A DNA stretch of 8,861 nucleotides from Deltaproteobacteria bacterium. GTDB taxonomy: Bacteria > Desulfobacterota > Desulfobulbia > Desulfobulbales > Desulfobulbaceae. The position numbers and the translations under genes were made by a program. The notes below the pieces were generated by a model. That model ran no database searches. It saw only the letters and a list, made by a program, of their open reading frames with translations, and was not told the DNA's origin. How positions within the stretch are numbered: the first letter of the stretch is position 1; each line of letters starts with the position of its first letter. Shown one piece after another: positions 1 through 6,680 of the stretch. The stretch lies in NCBI GenBank assembly GCA_013151365.1, contig JAADIK010000052.1, forward strand, positions 1 through 8,861, written 5' to 3'.

Positions 1-130
1 GCCGCCACAGGCGCCACAGATTTACGTAGTCGCTGCCGTTCGCAGGTAAGCGACCGAAGGGAGACTCCGATAGTCCCTCTATGCGGGCGGGAGCGACCGC
101 GTGAAGATGGGGTGCCTGTGACGACTTACG
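1..130 (+). other. Unassigned left-edge region with a branched RNA-like fold
   Basis: No convincing gene is seen here. Several frames are open but short and have no supported start. By hand, the plus strand folds into a closed multibranch shape. Bases 6-15 pair with 111-120 (10 bp, one G-U). Inside lie three successive hairpins: 29-54, 58-80 (8 bp with one mismatch, 5-base loop) and 81-102 (6 bp, 10-base loop). Three pairs are G-U on the plus strand (13/113, 60/78, 82/101) and would be C-A on the minus strand, so a plus-strand RNA fits better. The region lies just past the 3' end of the convergent LemA gene. It matches no RNA family I can name: a tmRNA T-arm, an RNase P core and TPP or c-di-GMP riboswitch cores are all absent. 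GC-rich DNA folds easily by chance, so this is tentative. Confidence 0.25.
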
Positions 131-706
131 TCAAAACTTGACTTTGGGGACCTTGGTCTCGGCCGCCGGCGGCTTGAAGTACTGTGCCTTTTCGACTCCG
201 GCCAGCGCGGCGAAAAAACGTCCCACCACGGTGCGCCGATACGTGTTCACCGCCCTTACCGCATCGTTGTAGCGTTTTCGTTCCACGGCGATTCGATTCT
301 CGGTTCCCTCCAGGCTGTCCTGTAACTTTAAGAAGCTCTCGTTGGCCTTGAGCTGCGGATAGCGTTCCTGCAGCATCATAATCCTGGACAGGGCCCGCTC
401 AAAATCACCCGCCGCCCGAATTTTATCAGCCCGGCGGTTAGCCTGGAAATATTTGGTCCTGGCATTGGCGATATTTTCAAAAAGGTCTTTTTCGTGCTTG
501 GCATAACCCTTGGTTGTCTCCACCAGGTTGGGGATGAGATCAAAGCGGCGTTTCAGCTGGTTTTCAACCTGGGCCCACTGGGCATTAACCTGTTCATCCA
601 TCCTCACGATTTTGTTGTACTGACCAATACCCCAAAGAATAGACCCGACCACCAGGACAGCTATCGCCCCGATGATGACCAGAATTGTCTTGACCCCCTG
701 GCTCAT
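131..706 (-). CDS. lemA: LemA family protein
   Basis: A 191-residue protein with the usual LemA layout: a short N-terminal tail, one membrane helix at about residues 7-27, then a long helical domain. The family signature is clear: YNKIV at 30-34, W44 in a helix leading to KRRFDLIPNLVET (52-64), then GYAKHE (67-72). LemA proteins are membrane-anchored helical-bundle proteins of uncertain biochemical function, found across bacteria and often encoded beside TPM-domain proteins, as here. An in-frame TTG lies four codons upstream, but the ATG at 706 has a GGGGG run five bases before it while the TTG has none, so the ATG is chosen. It is the last gene of the minus-strand group, 53 bases after the TPM gene, and is probably co-transcribed with it. 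The family call is secure; the cellular role is not. Confidence 0.95.
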   Translation of the reverse strand: MSQGVKTILVIIGAIAVLVVGSILWGIGQYNKIVRMDEQVNAQWAQVENQLKRRFDLIPNLVETTKGYAKHEKDLFENIANARTKYFQANRRADKIRAAGDFERALSRIMMLQERYPQLKANESFLKLQDSLEGTENRIAVERKRYNDAVRAVNTYRRTVVGRFFAALAGVEKAQYFKPPAAETKVPKVKF

Positions 707-759
707 ATTTTCCCCCAATGCTATTTAAAATCCCCGTTTCGGACGGACAACCAACTCTC

Positions 760-1524
760 TCACCAACCGCCTGAGGCCCCGCCGCCGCCGAAACCACCGC
801 CGCCACCACCACCGAAACCACCAAAGCCGCCGCCGAAACCGCCGCCGCCGGACCAGCCGCCCATGATAAACGGCGCGGCGCCCAGGGCTCCGAGCCGGCT
901 CCGCCTTCTTCTGCCGGCGAGCAATATGAAGAACAGCACCAGGAGGACAAAGAACTCGATCGCAAAAGGATTGACCTTGTTCCTGGTGACCGGCTGCGGC
1001 AGCCGGTCAACGCCGGCCAGCTGCACATTGTTCGCCTTGCCGATAATTTTAACGATGACGCCGGCAGCGGCGGCTATCCCCTGGGAATACTTGCCCCGTT
1101 TGAAATACGGCACCAGGGTCCGCCGGCCGATGGTGCCGACCAGGCTGTCGGGCAGAATCGACTCAAGACCGTAGCCGACCTCGAAGCGATACTTCCGCTC
1201 CTGCATGGCAATCGTAAAGAGTACGCCGTTATCCTTACCTTTTTGTCCCAGTTTCCACTGTTCCGCGGTCCGCATGGAAAAGCCGTTAATATCCTCCCCG
1301 TCCAGTGACTTAACCGTTAAAATAACCAGTTGCGCGCCGGTCTTCCGCTCGAGGTCGTGGAGCAGGCTGTCCAATTGCTGTTTGGTCCGCGAATTAATCA
1401 CCCCGGCCAGGTCAACCACGTAATTTGCCGGCCGGGCAGGAGGCGGCGGGGTCGAAGCCGCTGCGCCCCCGGCCAGACAAAGAAAAAAGACGGCCAGGAG
1501 AAAAATGGAATTAAGCTTGCGCAT
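760..1524 (-). CDS. TPM domain (YgcG-type) secreted membrane protein
   Basis: A 254-residue protein. Residues 1-24 form a signal peptide (MRK, then a hydrophobic stretch and an AAAS cleavage region), followed by a Pro-rich linker (26-33). The TPM domain spans about 36-162, including YVVDLAGVI near its start, a VILTVKSLDG strand and FEVGYGLE at 115-121. A membrane helix at about 187-203 is followed by a basic GRRRRSR patch and a glycine-rich tail (222-254) ending GASGGW, which is characteristic of this family. TPM domains face the periplasm or cell exterior. Some are acid phosphatases (plant TLP18.3) and others serve photosystem repair, but the bacterial YgcG group has no settled function. The first in-frame ATG is at 1530. 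The ATG at 1524 sits seven bases after a GGAG and is preferred. The gene overlaps the upstream gene by 14 bases, which suggests translational coupling. Confidence 0.93.
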   Translation of the reverse strand: MRKLNSIFLLAVFFLCLAGGAAASTPPPPARPANYVVDLAGVINSRTKQQLDSLLHDLERKTGAQLVILTVKSLDGEDINGFSMRTAEQWKLGQKGKDNGVLFTIAMQERKYRFEVGYGLESILPDSLVGTIGRRTLVPYFKRGKYSQGIAAAAGVIVKIIGKANNVQLAGVDRLPQPVTRNKVNPFAIEFFVLLVLFFILLAGRRRRSRLGALGAAPFIMGGWSGGGGFGGGFGGFGGGGGGGFGGGGASGGW

Positions 1525-2230
1525 CAACATGCTCCACCAGCCGTTTGGTCGCCTCGTAATACCGGACGAAACAATCGGCCAGCTCGCTCTCGCCGGGTAT
1601 TTTATCCCGGTTTTTCAACTGGAAAACCGTCTCGAAAACGTCGGCGTCCAGGCCGATAAGATCCTGCAAAGCCGTGACGATATCGTGACAGGCCAGGGGC
1701 ATCCCGCGGCCGCCCAGGAAAAGAATTGCCCGTAACACCGGGAAAAAACCGGTGATGGAATCAAGAAGACGCCGGACCAGAAAAGACCTGTCGCCCAGGG
1801 CGCTGATATACCCCTGATGCAGCCAGAGCAGCTTCGATTTCACTTCCCGCTCACACTGCAACCGCAGATGTTCGGGATTGATCCGTAGAGCGGCAAGGAC
1901 GTCATCACCGAACACGGTCTGGTGAATCTCGCGAAAATTGAGAAATTCGATGGGAAAGACATCAAGTGATGACGCAATATATTCCGGCGTCATGAGGATT
2001 GGCGCGGCAACGCCGCCGTCTTTATGCTTTTTCCCCAGCGAGACAAAAAAATCCAGAAGTTTCAGATTGATATCGGCCACTACGACCAGGGAGTTGATAT
2101 CGGAACGGTCCGGCTTGAAGTCCGGCGTCAGGACGCTCCCTACCACATGCACGGAAAGAAAACCGTCCTGCTCCCGGGCCGTTACGATCTCGTCAAGGAA
2201 TTTGTCAAAACTCTTGGGTATGCCGCTCAT
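1511..2230 (-). CDS. Nucleotidyltransferase-fold protein, function unknown
   Basis: A 239-residue soluble protein. Residues 26-52 look like the core of a minimal nucleotidyltransferase: strand VHVVGS (G31, S32), a loop, then SDIN (43-46) followed by LVVVAD. Catalytic members of the fold carry DxD at this point, whereas here the second Asp is Asn46. A likely third acidic position is E95 in DVFPIEF (90-96). The rest is mainly helical, with a helix-rich C-terminal half (about 120-235) that may be the partner or substrate-binding part. No membrane segment or signal peptide is seen, so it should be cytoplasmic. An in-frame stop lies seven codons upstream of the ATG, which fixes the start, although the ribosome site is weak. 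Its 3' end overlaps the TPM gene by 14 bases, so it is first in a probable three-gene operon. The fold assignment rests on the short motif only; the substrate is unknown. Confidence 0.75.
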   Translation of the reverse strand: MSGIPKSFDKFLDEIVTAREQDGFLSVHVVGSVLTPDFKPDRSDINSLVVVADINLKLLDFFVSLGKKHKDGGVAAPILMTPEYIASSLDVFPIEFLNFREIHQTVFGDDVLAALRINPEHLRLQCEREVKSKLLWLHQGYISALGDRSFLVRRLLDSITGFFPVLRAILFLGGRGMPLACHDIVTALQDLIGLDADVFETVFQLKNRDKIPGESELADCFVRYYEATKRLVEHVDAQA

Positions 2231-2322
2231 GATGATCCCGACCCTTTTTTACTATGTGCCATGCCGATTGTCCTCCGCTTGAACTTGCATCTGCACCGTT
2301 CTCGAACGCTCACGGATCCAGG

Positions 2323-2335
2323 TTGTATTTTACAA
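2323..2335. promoter_or_regulatory. Small inverted repeat at predicted transcription start
   Basis: TTGTA-TTT-TACAA is a perfect 5-bp inverted repeat. It lies immediately downstream of the predicted -10 box for the nucleotidyltransferase-TPM-LemA group, where a repressor site would block initiation. No regulator is assigned, and a 5-bp arm can occur by chance in AT-rich DNA. Confidence 0.2.
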
Positions 2336-2342
2336 TGTCACA

Positions 2343-2371
2343 ATTATAACCGCGCCGGAGGATAATTGAAA
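2343..2371 (-). promoter_or_regulatory. Candidate sigma-70 promoter for the nucleotidyltransferase-TPM-LemA group
   Basis: On the minus strand there is an exact TATAAT (2348-2343), with TTTCAA (3 of 6 matches to TTGACA) 17 bases upstream at 2371-2366. It sits in the only AT-rich gap of the minus-strand group, just after the glycosyltransferase stop. It would start transcription near 2336 and leave a leader of about 105 bases. The -10 match is strong and the -35 match weak. Confidence 0.45.
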
Positions 2372-2372
2372 T

Positions 2373-3278
2373 TTATTTATAATCATCATCCGGATGGACG
2401 CAAGCGCAAGCGGACGTGGTCCCGCGAGTGCCGGCGGCCGCGGCCGCCCGTCGATATTTCAGCGGCAGGTCCAGACAGGCCCGGCCTGCGGCCAGCCGGC
2501 CGTGCTTGATGCAGCCGTTGCCGTATATTTCGCATTTTCGTTCAAGTTCAGCCAGCGCCAACTCGTATTGCCATGCGTCCAGGGGAGTCCGGTCCAGCAG
2601 ACGGGCAAGAGACCTGATCCGGTATTGATCCATGCCCTGGCGGTAAATGGCCGATAACTGGTCACGGCGGCCGCCGTCCTTCAAGGTCAGCGGCCGGTCA
2701 AGCAGCAGAAATTTTTCCCGGGCACTGACCCGCAGCCAGAAATCATAGTCCTCGCAACAGGGCAGCGACTCGTCAAACATGCCGTAACGATCAAACAGCT
2801 CTTTCCGGACCATGACCGTGGACATGCCGACCATGCACATCTGCAGGCAGGCCTTGAATATCTCGCCGTGCGGCGGCTGATGTTTCTTTTTCTGCCGGAG
2901 AATCCGACCGTGACGGTACCAGGTTTCCCTGGTATGGGAGACCAGGTACTGCGGTTCATCCCGCATGGCCTTGAATTGCCGGGCCAGTTTTTCCGGCACA
3001 AAACGGTCATCCGAATCCAGGAAGGCGAGCAGCTCGCCCCGCGCCGCCTTTATCCCCGTATTCCTGGCGGCGGCGGCACCCCGGTTGTCCTGGTGGATAT
3101 AGAGCACGGGGATATCAGTTTGCGCGGCAAAACCGGCCACCCGCAACCGGGTGTCGTCGGTTGAACCGTCATCAACCACAATCAGTTCGCCGCAGGCCCT
3201 GGTCTGTTCGGCAACCGAACGGATGCTGCGTTCGAGAAACAATGCCCGGTTATATGTCGGGATAATGACGGAGATCAC
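2373..3278 (-). CDS. Family 2 glycosyltransferase
   Basis: A 301-residue GT-A-fold glycosyltransferase that should move a sugar from a nucleotide-sugar donor to an envelope or surface-glycan acceptor. Family 2 hallmarks are in order: SVIIPTYNR (3-11), VVDDGSTDDT (34-43) for nucleotide binding, NRGAAAARNTGI (65-76), the metal-binding DSDD (88-91), and EDYDFWLR (176-183), the usual acceptor/base motif. No membrane helix is seen, so it is cytoplasmic. The chosen start is the GTG at 3278, because AAGGAGG lies exactly seven bases upstream and the protein then begins right at the first strand of the fold. The ATG at 3311 would add 11 poorly conserved residues that overlap this ribosome site. The last ~25 residues (Ala/Thr/Cys-rich, ending DDDYK) look unstructured and come from very GC-rich DNA. 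It is transcribed divergently from the RNase G gene. The donor and acceptor cannot be read from sequence. Confidence 0.93.
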   Translation of the reverse strand: MISVIIPTYNRALFLERSIRSVAEQTRACGELIVVDDGSTDDTRLRVAGFAAQTDIPVLYIHQDNRGAAAARNTGIKAARGELLAFLDSDDRFVPEKLARQFKAMRDEPQYLVSHTRETWYRHGRILRQKKKHQPPHGEIFKACLQMCMVGMSTVMVRKELFDRYGMFDESLPCCEDYDFWLRVSAREKFLLLDRPLTLKDGGRRDQLSAIYRQGMDQYRIRSLARLLDRTPLDAWQYELALAELERKCEIYGNGCIKHGRLAAGRACLDLPLKYRRAAAAAGTRGTTSACACVHPDDDYK

Positions 3279-3383
3279 GCCCCATCCTCCTTTTTTCCGG
3301 AACATCGGCATCTAACATAAAACTCGACCTCCCCCGGCCGGCCCCGACAATAATCAAGCGCCCCCCTCCCGGAGAGGTTTCTT

Positions 3384-3413
3384 ATGGCAAAATCACACAT
3401 TCTGATATATACT
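3384..3413 (+). promoter_or_regulatory. Candidate promoter for the RNase G gene
   Basis: ATGGCA (3384-3389, 4 of 6 matches to TTGACA) and TATACT (3408-3413, 5 of 6 matches to TATAAT) are spaced by 18 bases. They lie in an AT-rich stretch of the 213-base divergent gap and would give a leader of about 70 bases. A small CCGC-CCT-GCGG hairpin lies just before the AAGGA (3475-3479) that precedes the start codon. No equally good promoter was seen for the divergent glycosyltransferase. Confidence 0.35.
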
Positions 3414-3491
3414 TTTTATCTTTATCAATTTGTTTATTAAATTTGTTCCAGGTACCGCTCCGCCCTGCGGCAGCAAGGACGTATTACTTGT

Positions 3492-5021
3492 ATGTACACA
3501 GACATCCTGATCAATGCAACGCCGTATGAAAACCGCGTCGCCCTTGTGGAAAGCGGCAACCTGGTTGAATTTTATCTTGAGCGGCCCGCGGAAAAAGGCC
3601 TGGTCGGCAACATCTACTGCGGCCAGGTCGTGCGTGTCCTTCCCGGAATGCAGGCGGCCTTCGTCAACATAGGTCTTGAACGGGCCGGTTTTCTCTATGT
3701 GGATGACGTGCATATTTCCTCGGCGGAAGTGGAAAGGCGCATCGCGGTCCAGGGCAATGATATATCCTGTTCCCTGGTTGAGCCGGCACCGGCGGTTCAT
3801 GACGCCTCTGCCGAACAGCCCAATATTCAATATCTTCTCAAGGAAGGGCAAAGCGTCCTGGTGCAGATATCCAAGGAACCCATCGGCGGCAAAGGCGCCC
3901 GGCTTACCTGCCATATCACCCTGCCGTGCCGCAACCTGGTTTTCATGCCGCTGACCGATCACATCGGCATATCCCGGAAGATTGAAGATGAGGATGTTCG
4001 GCAGCAGTTACGGGAAAAAATAGAACAACTCCGGCCGCCCGGAATCGGTTTTATCGTCAGGACCGTGGCCGAACATGCCAGCTGCGCCGAATTGGAAGCC
4101 GACATGGAGTTTCTGCTCTTGCTCTGGGACGAAATTACTTCGAATTGCTGCAAAGTCGCCGCCCCGCAAATGGTTTACCAGGACCTGGACATGGTCTTGA
4201 GATCGGCCCGAGACCTGGTGACCGAAGATGTCAAGCAACTGGTCGTCGACTCCAGGCCCGTCTATGAACGGCTTCTGTCCTTCATGCAGATCTTTGCGCC
4301 CGAGTTGCAGGACAAGCTTATTCATTACGACCGGGAGACACCTCTCTTTGAAGCCTATGGCATTGAAGTCGATATCAGCCGCGCCCTGGACAAGAAGGTA
4401 TGGCTCCGGTCCGGCGGCTCGATTATTCTCGAAACGACCGAGGCCCTGACGGTTATCGACGTCAATACCGGACGGTATGTCGGCAAGAACGACCAGGCCG
4501 AGACTATCTTTAAAACCAATATGGAAGCGGCCAAGGAGATTGCCTACCAGATCAGGCTCCGCAATATCGGCGGCATCATTATTGTCGATTTTATCGACAT
4601 GGACAATGCGCAGCATCGGGAAGACCTGTTCACGGCCTTTCAGGACGCCATCAAAAAGGACAAGAACCGAACCAACATTTTAAAAATATCGGAGTTCGGG
4701 CTGGTGCAGATGACCAGAAAACGCTCCCTGGAAAACCTGAACCAGATGATGTGCGAACCCTGCTGCTATTGCGGGGGCGAAGGATTTATCAAATCCAGGC
4801 GAACCATCTGTTACGAAATCTTCAGAAAAATTTCCCGGAATGCCGCTAAAAACCGCGGCAAAAACGTCGTTATCGAGGTTCATCCCCGGGTGGCGGAAAT
4901 GCTCCTGCAGGAAGAACCACAGAGTATTGAAATGCTTGAACAGGAAACCGGCAAACAGCTTACCGTCATTCCGGTCAATGATATTCATATCAGCCGCTAC
5001 AATATCGCCTGGAATGCATAG
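3492..5021 (+). CDS. rng: Ribonuclease G (RNase E/G family)
   Basis: A 509-residue endoribonuclease that cuts single-stranded, AU-rich RNA during mRNA decay and rRNA maturation. It is close in length and aligns end to end with E. coli RNase G as I remember it (about 489 residues). An S1-type RNA-binding domain spans about 37-140 (GNIYCGQVVRVLPGMQAAFVNIG, then GFLYV) and carries an insert around 78-115. The 5'-sensor/RNase H-like region follows, with VDSRPVYERL at 252-261. The catalytic Mg-binding aspartates are D323 in VIDVNTG and D366 in VDFIDM. The Zn-link is the cysteine cluster C421-EP-C424-C425-Y-C427 before GGEG. The protein ends after the short RNase G-type C-terminal domain and has no long RNase E scaffold tail. 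The ATG at 3492 is the first start, with AAGGA 12 bases upstream, a slightly long spacing. It is first in the plus-strand group, 84 bases before the peptidase gene with no terminator between them. Confidence 0.97.
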   Translation: MYTDILINATPYENRVALVESGNLVEFYLERPAEKGLVGNIYCGQVVRVLPGMQAAFVNIGLERAGFLYVDDVHISSAEVERRIAVQGNDISCSLVEPAPAVHDASAEQPNIQYLLKEGQSVLVQISKEPIGGKGARLTCHITLPCRNLVFMPLTDHIGISRKIEDEDVRQQLREKIEQLRPPGIGFIVRTVAEHASCAELEADMEFLLLLWDEITSNCCKVAAPQMVYQDLDMVLRSARDLVTEDVKQLVVDSRPVYERLLSFMQIFAPELQDKLIHYDRETPLFEAYGIEVDISRALDKKVWLRSGGSIILETTEALTVIDVNTGRYVGKNDQAETIFKTNMEAAKEIAYQIRLRNIGGIIIVDFIDMDNAQHREDLFTAFQDAIKKDKNRTNILKISEFGLVQMTRKRSLENLNQMMCEPCCYCGGEGFIKSRRTICYEIFRKISRNAAKNRGKNVVIEVHPRVAEMLLQEEPQSIEMLEQETGKQLTVIPVNDIHISRYNIAWNA

Positions 5022-5105
5022 GCTCGGCACGGCCCCCCGGAAAACAACCGAAACAACCCGGAAAAAATTCCTGCCCGGATACGGCGGAGACCAAGGTATA
5101 TAAAT

Positions 5106-6536
5106 ATGACAAGACACAACAGGCTCAGAGAATTCTCGCGGAAAAAAAATAAAACCCACTTCGGCCGTTTTCTGCTGTTTATTCTCCTGGTCGTCATTGC
5201 CGCAACCCTGGCGGGAGGAGGTCTGATCCTCTTTGAAACCGAAAAGCCCCTGGTTACCGTGCCGCAGGAGGTTCAGTTTCTTGGCCGGAAGACGTCCATC
5301 CCCTTCCAGGTTATAGACAAAAAAAGCGGTATCCGCTCGATTACCATCACCCTTGAGCAGCAGGGAGAGAGCAAACCCATAAGGCTTTATGCAAAATCTT
5401 TTCCCCGGCAGTCCTGGTTTTACGATGCCGGCCCCACCGATTTCAGCGGCTCGATCCTCTTTGACAGCAAAAAAATCAAGGTCAAGGACGGCCGGGCCGA
5501 ACTGGTCGTCACCGCAGATGATTTTTCCCTGAACAGATTTTTCAAAGGCAATGAAACTATTCGCCGCTATGCCGTGCTCATTGATACCAAGCCGCCCAGG
5601 ATCGCCCTGCAATATACGCCGCACTATATCAGGCCGGGCGGCTGCGGCATTGTGGTCTATGACCTGTCGGAACCGGCAGCCAGACAAGGGGTGATCGTGA
5701 ATGGCGTTTTTTTTCAGGGCTTCCCGCTTGATGGCCGGAAAAACAGGCGCATAGCCTATATCGCGCTGCCCTGGAGCACAAAAAAGCTGGGAAACAGCAT
5801 GGTTGTCGCCACGGACCGGGCCGGGAACGAGGCCAAGGCCTTCTTTTCCATGGACCTGGAAAACGTGCCGCTGAAAAAGGATCAGATCTATATCGGCGAT
5901 GCGTTTCTCAAGAGGAAAATGCCGAAGTTCAAAGAGCATTACCCTGAAATGAAAGGCTCATTGCTGGACCAGTATCTCTTTGTCAATAACGAGGTGCGTA
6001 AAATAAACGCCCGGCAGATCAAGGAGGTCTGCAGCAACCCCGTGCCGAAACAGCTCTGGAAAAATCGATTCCTGCGGATGGACGGAGAAACCCGCGCCGG
6101 TTTTGCCGACCAGCGCACCTATTTCTATCACGGCCAGCCGATTGACCACCAGGTGCATCTCGGTATGGATATCGCCTCCATCGCCCATGCCGCAGTAAAA
6201 GCGGCCAACAGCGGCAAAGTCGTTATGGCCGAATATATGGGCATTTACGGTAACGCCATCATCCTGGACCACGGCCAGGGGGTCTACAGTCTTTACGCCC
6301 ACTTGAGCCGTTTCGACGTCAGTCCCGGCGAAATGGTTGAGAAAGGCGAGGTCATCGCTCATTCAGGCGCAACCGGTATGGCGGGCGGCGACCATCTCCA
6401 CTTCAGCATGCTGATCCACGGTATTTTCGTCACCCCTCTCGAGTGGTGGGATCAGCACTGGATCGATATGAACATCAACGACGTATTGAACCAGCTTTGC
6501 CCGGCCCGCAACCTCGAAACCGGGGCCGGGCGCTAA
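5106..6536 (+). CDS. Membrane-anchored M23 (LytM) family peptidase
   Basis: A 476-residue envelope protein of the kind that cuts peptide cross-links in murein. A basic N-terminus and one membrane helix (about 20-43) anchor it with the rest in the periplasm. Residues 45-250 are beta-rich and Ig-like (for example TVPQEVQFLGRKTSIPFQV and a VATDRAGNEA turn), with no catalytic motif. The LytM domain is at about 345-445 and looks complete: H351-LGM-D355 and H432 as zinc ligands, and H399 in YAHLS and H430 in GDHLHF as catalytic histidines. Retention of all these residues argues for an active enzyme and not an EnvC/NlpD-type activator, although the true substrate is not shown. Start: AAGG lies nine bases before the ATG. 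The stop codon is followed directly by a large palindrome, and the final codons form a 9-bp GC-rich stem. It sits between the rng and lptF genes. Confidence 0.93.
   Translation: MTRHNRLREFSRKKNKTHFGRFLLFILLVVIAATLAGGGLILFETEKPLVTVPQEVQFLGRKTSIPFQVIDKKSGIRSITITLEQQGESKPIRLYAKSFPRQSWFYDAGPTDFSGSILFDSKKIKVKDGRAELVVTADDFSLNRFFKGNETIRRYAVLIDTKPPRIALQYTPHYIRPGGCGIVVYDLSEPAARQGVIVNGVFFQGFPLDGRKNRRIAYIALPWSTKKLGNSMVVATDRAGNEAKAFFSMDLENVPLKKDQIYIGDAFLKRKMPKFKEHYPEMKGSLLDQYLFVNNEVRKINARQIKEVCSNPVPKQLWKNRFLRMDGETRAGFADQRTYFYHGQPIDHQVHLGMDIASIAHAAVKAANSGKVVMAEYMGIYGNAIILDHGQGVYSLYAHLSRFDVSPGEMVEKGEVIAHSGATGMAGGDHLHFSMLIHGIFVTPLEWWDQHWIDMNINDVLNQLCPARNLETGAGR
6499..6531 (+). other. GC-rich stem-loop in the last codons of the peptidase gene
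   Basis: GCCCGGCCC (6499-6507) and GGGCCGGGC (6523-6531) form a perfect 9-bp stem with a 15-base loop, ending three bases before the stop codon. No T-run follows, so it is not a standard intrinsic terminator. It could slow 3' exonuclease decay, or it may only reflect base composition. The right arm reappears at 6671-6678, so the two copies could compete for the same partner. Confidence 0.35.
6524..6536 (+). repeat. Direct repeat, copy 1 (13 bases)
   Basis: GGCCGGGCGCTAA covers the last codons and stop of the peptidase gene. An identical copy lies at 6671-6683, 147 bases downstream, so the two copies bracket the palindrome. It may be a target duplication, a recombination footprint, or part of a repeat family. 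Confidence 0.7.
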
Positions 6537-6539
6537 CTT

Positions 6540-6680
6540 GTGTCCGTCCGGAAACGAGGATTTTTGTTCGAGATCAAGGCATGCGAAAAAAATAACCACA
6601 GGCATATAAATGATATTCCGAGGATTATTTTTTTCGCATAACGCCGAGATCGGGCAAAAAGACCGTTTCCGGCCGGGCGC
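6540..6680. repeat. 141-base near-perfect palindrome between the peptidase and lptF genes
   Basis: The two halves mirror each other around base 6610. From the outside in: 6540-6546 with 6674-6680 (7 bp, two G-U), CCGGAAACG (6548-6556) with CGTTTCCGG (6664-6672), TTTTTG (6561-6566) with CAAAAA (6655-6660), GATC (6572-6575) with GATC (6648-6651), GGC (6578-6580) with GCC (6643-6645), a perfect 15-bp block (6581-6595 with 6625-6639), and ATAT (6604-6607) with ATAT (6613-6616) around a 5-base loop. It is non-coding and fills most of the 173-base gap. It could be a MITE- or REP-like dispersed repeat, an RNA hairpin that protects or terminates the message, or a cruciform. No transposase or integron-type core site is seen in it. 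Confidence 0.85.

Noticed and set aside
1..130. tmRNA, RNase P RNA, SRP RNA or a known riboswitch
   Set aside because: A tag-like reading (IYVVAA) and a GGGGTGCC stretch were noticed, but the tmRNA T-arm, the RNase P core and the TPP CTGAGA partner are missing.
1..141. Plus-strand open frame from the left edge ending at 139-141
   Set aside because: It has only 46 codons, no visible start and no recognised motif, and several other frames are also open here. It could be the end of a gene from outside the window but cannot be supported.
494..1174. Plus-strand frame with a long proline-rich stretch
   Set aside because: The prolines are the antisense reading of the glycine-rich tail of the TPM protein; the frame also runs across the lemA gene.
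5022..5105. Terminator between rng and the peptidase gene
   Set aside because: Only very short repeats around CCGG and GGAA/TTCC are present, with no stable stem and T-run, so co-transcription is more likely.
4680..5939. Long minus-strand open frame (419 codons) across the end of rng and the start of the peptidase gene
   Set aside because: It is antisense to two well-supported genes with intact motifs and spans their intergenic gap; its protein resembles no family and its composition fits a GC-driven shadow frame.
6540..6680. Integron attC site or standard intrinsic terminator
   Set aside because: The GTT/AAC core sites of attC are not at the ends, and there is no GC-rich stem followed directly by a T-run.
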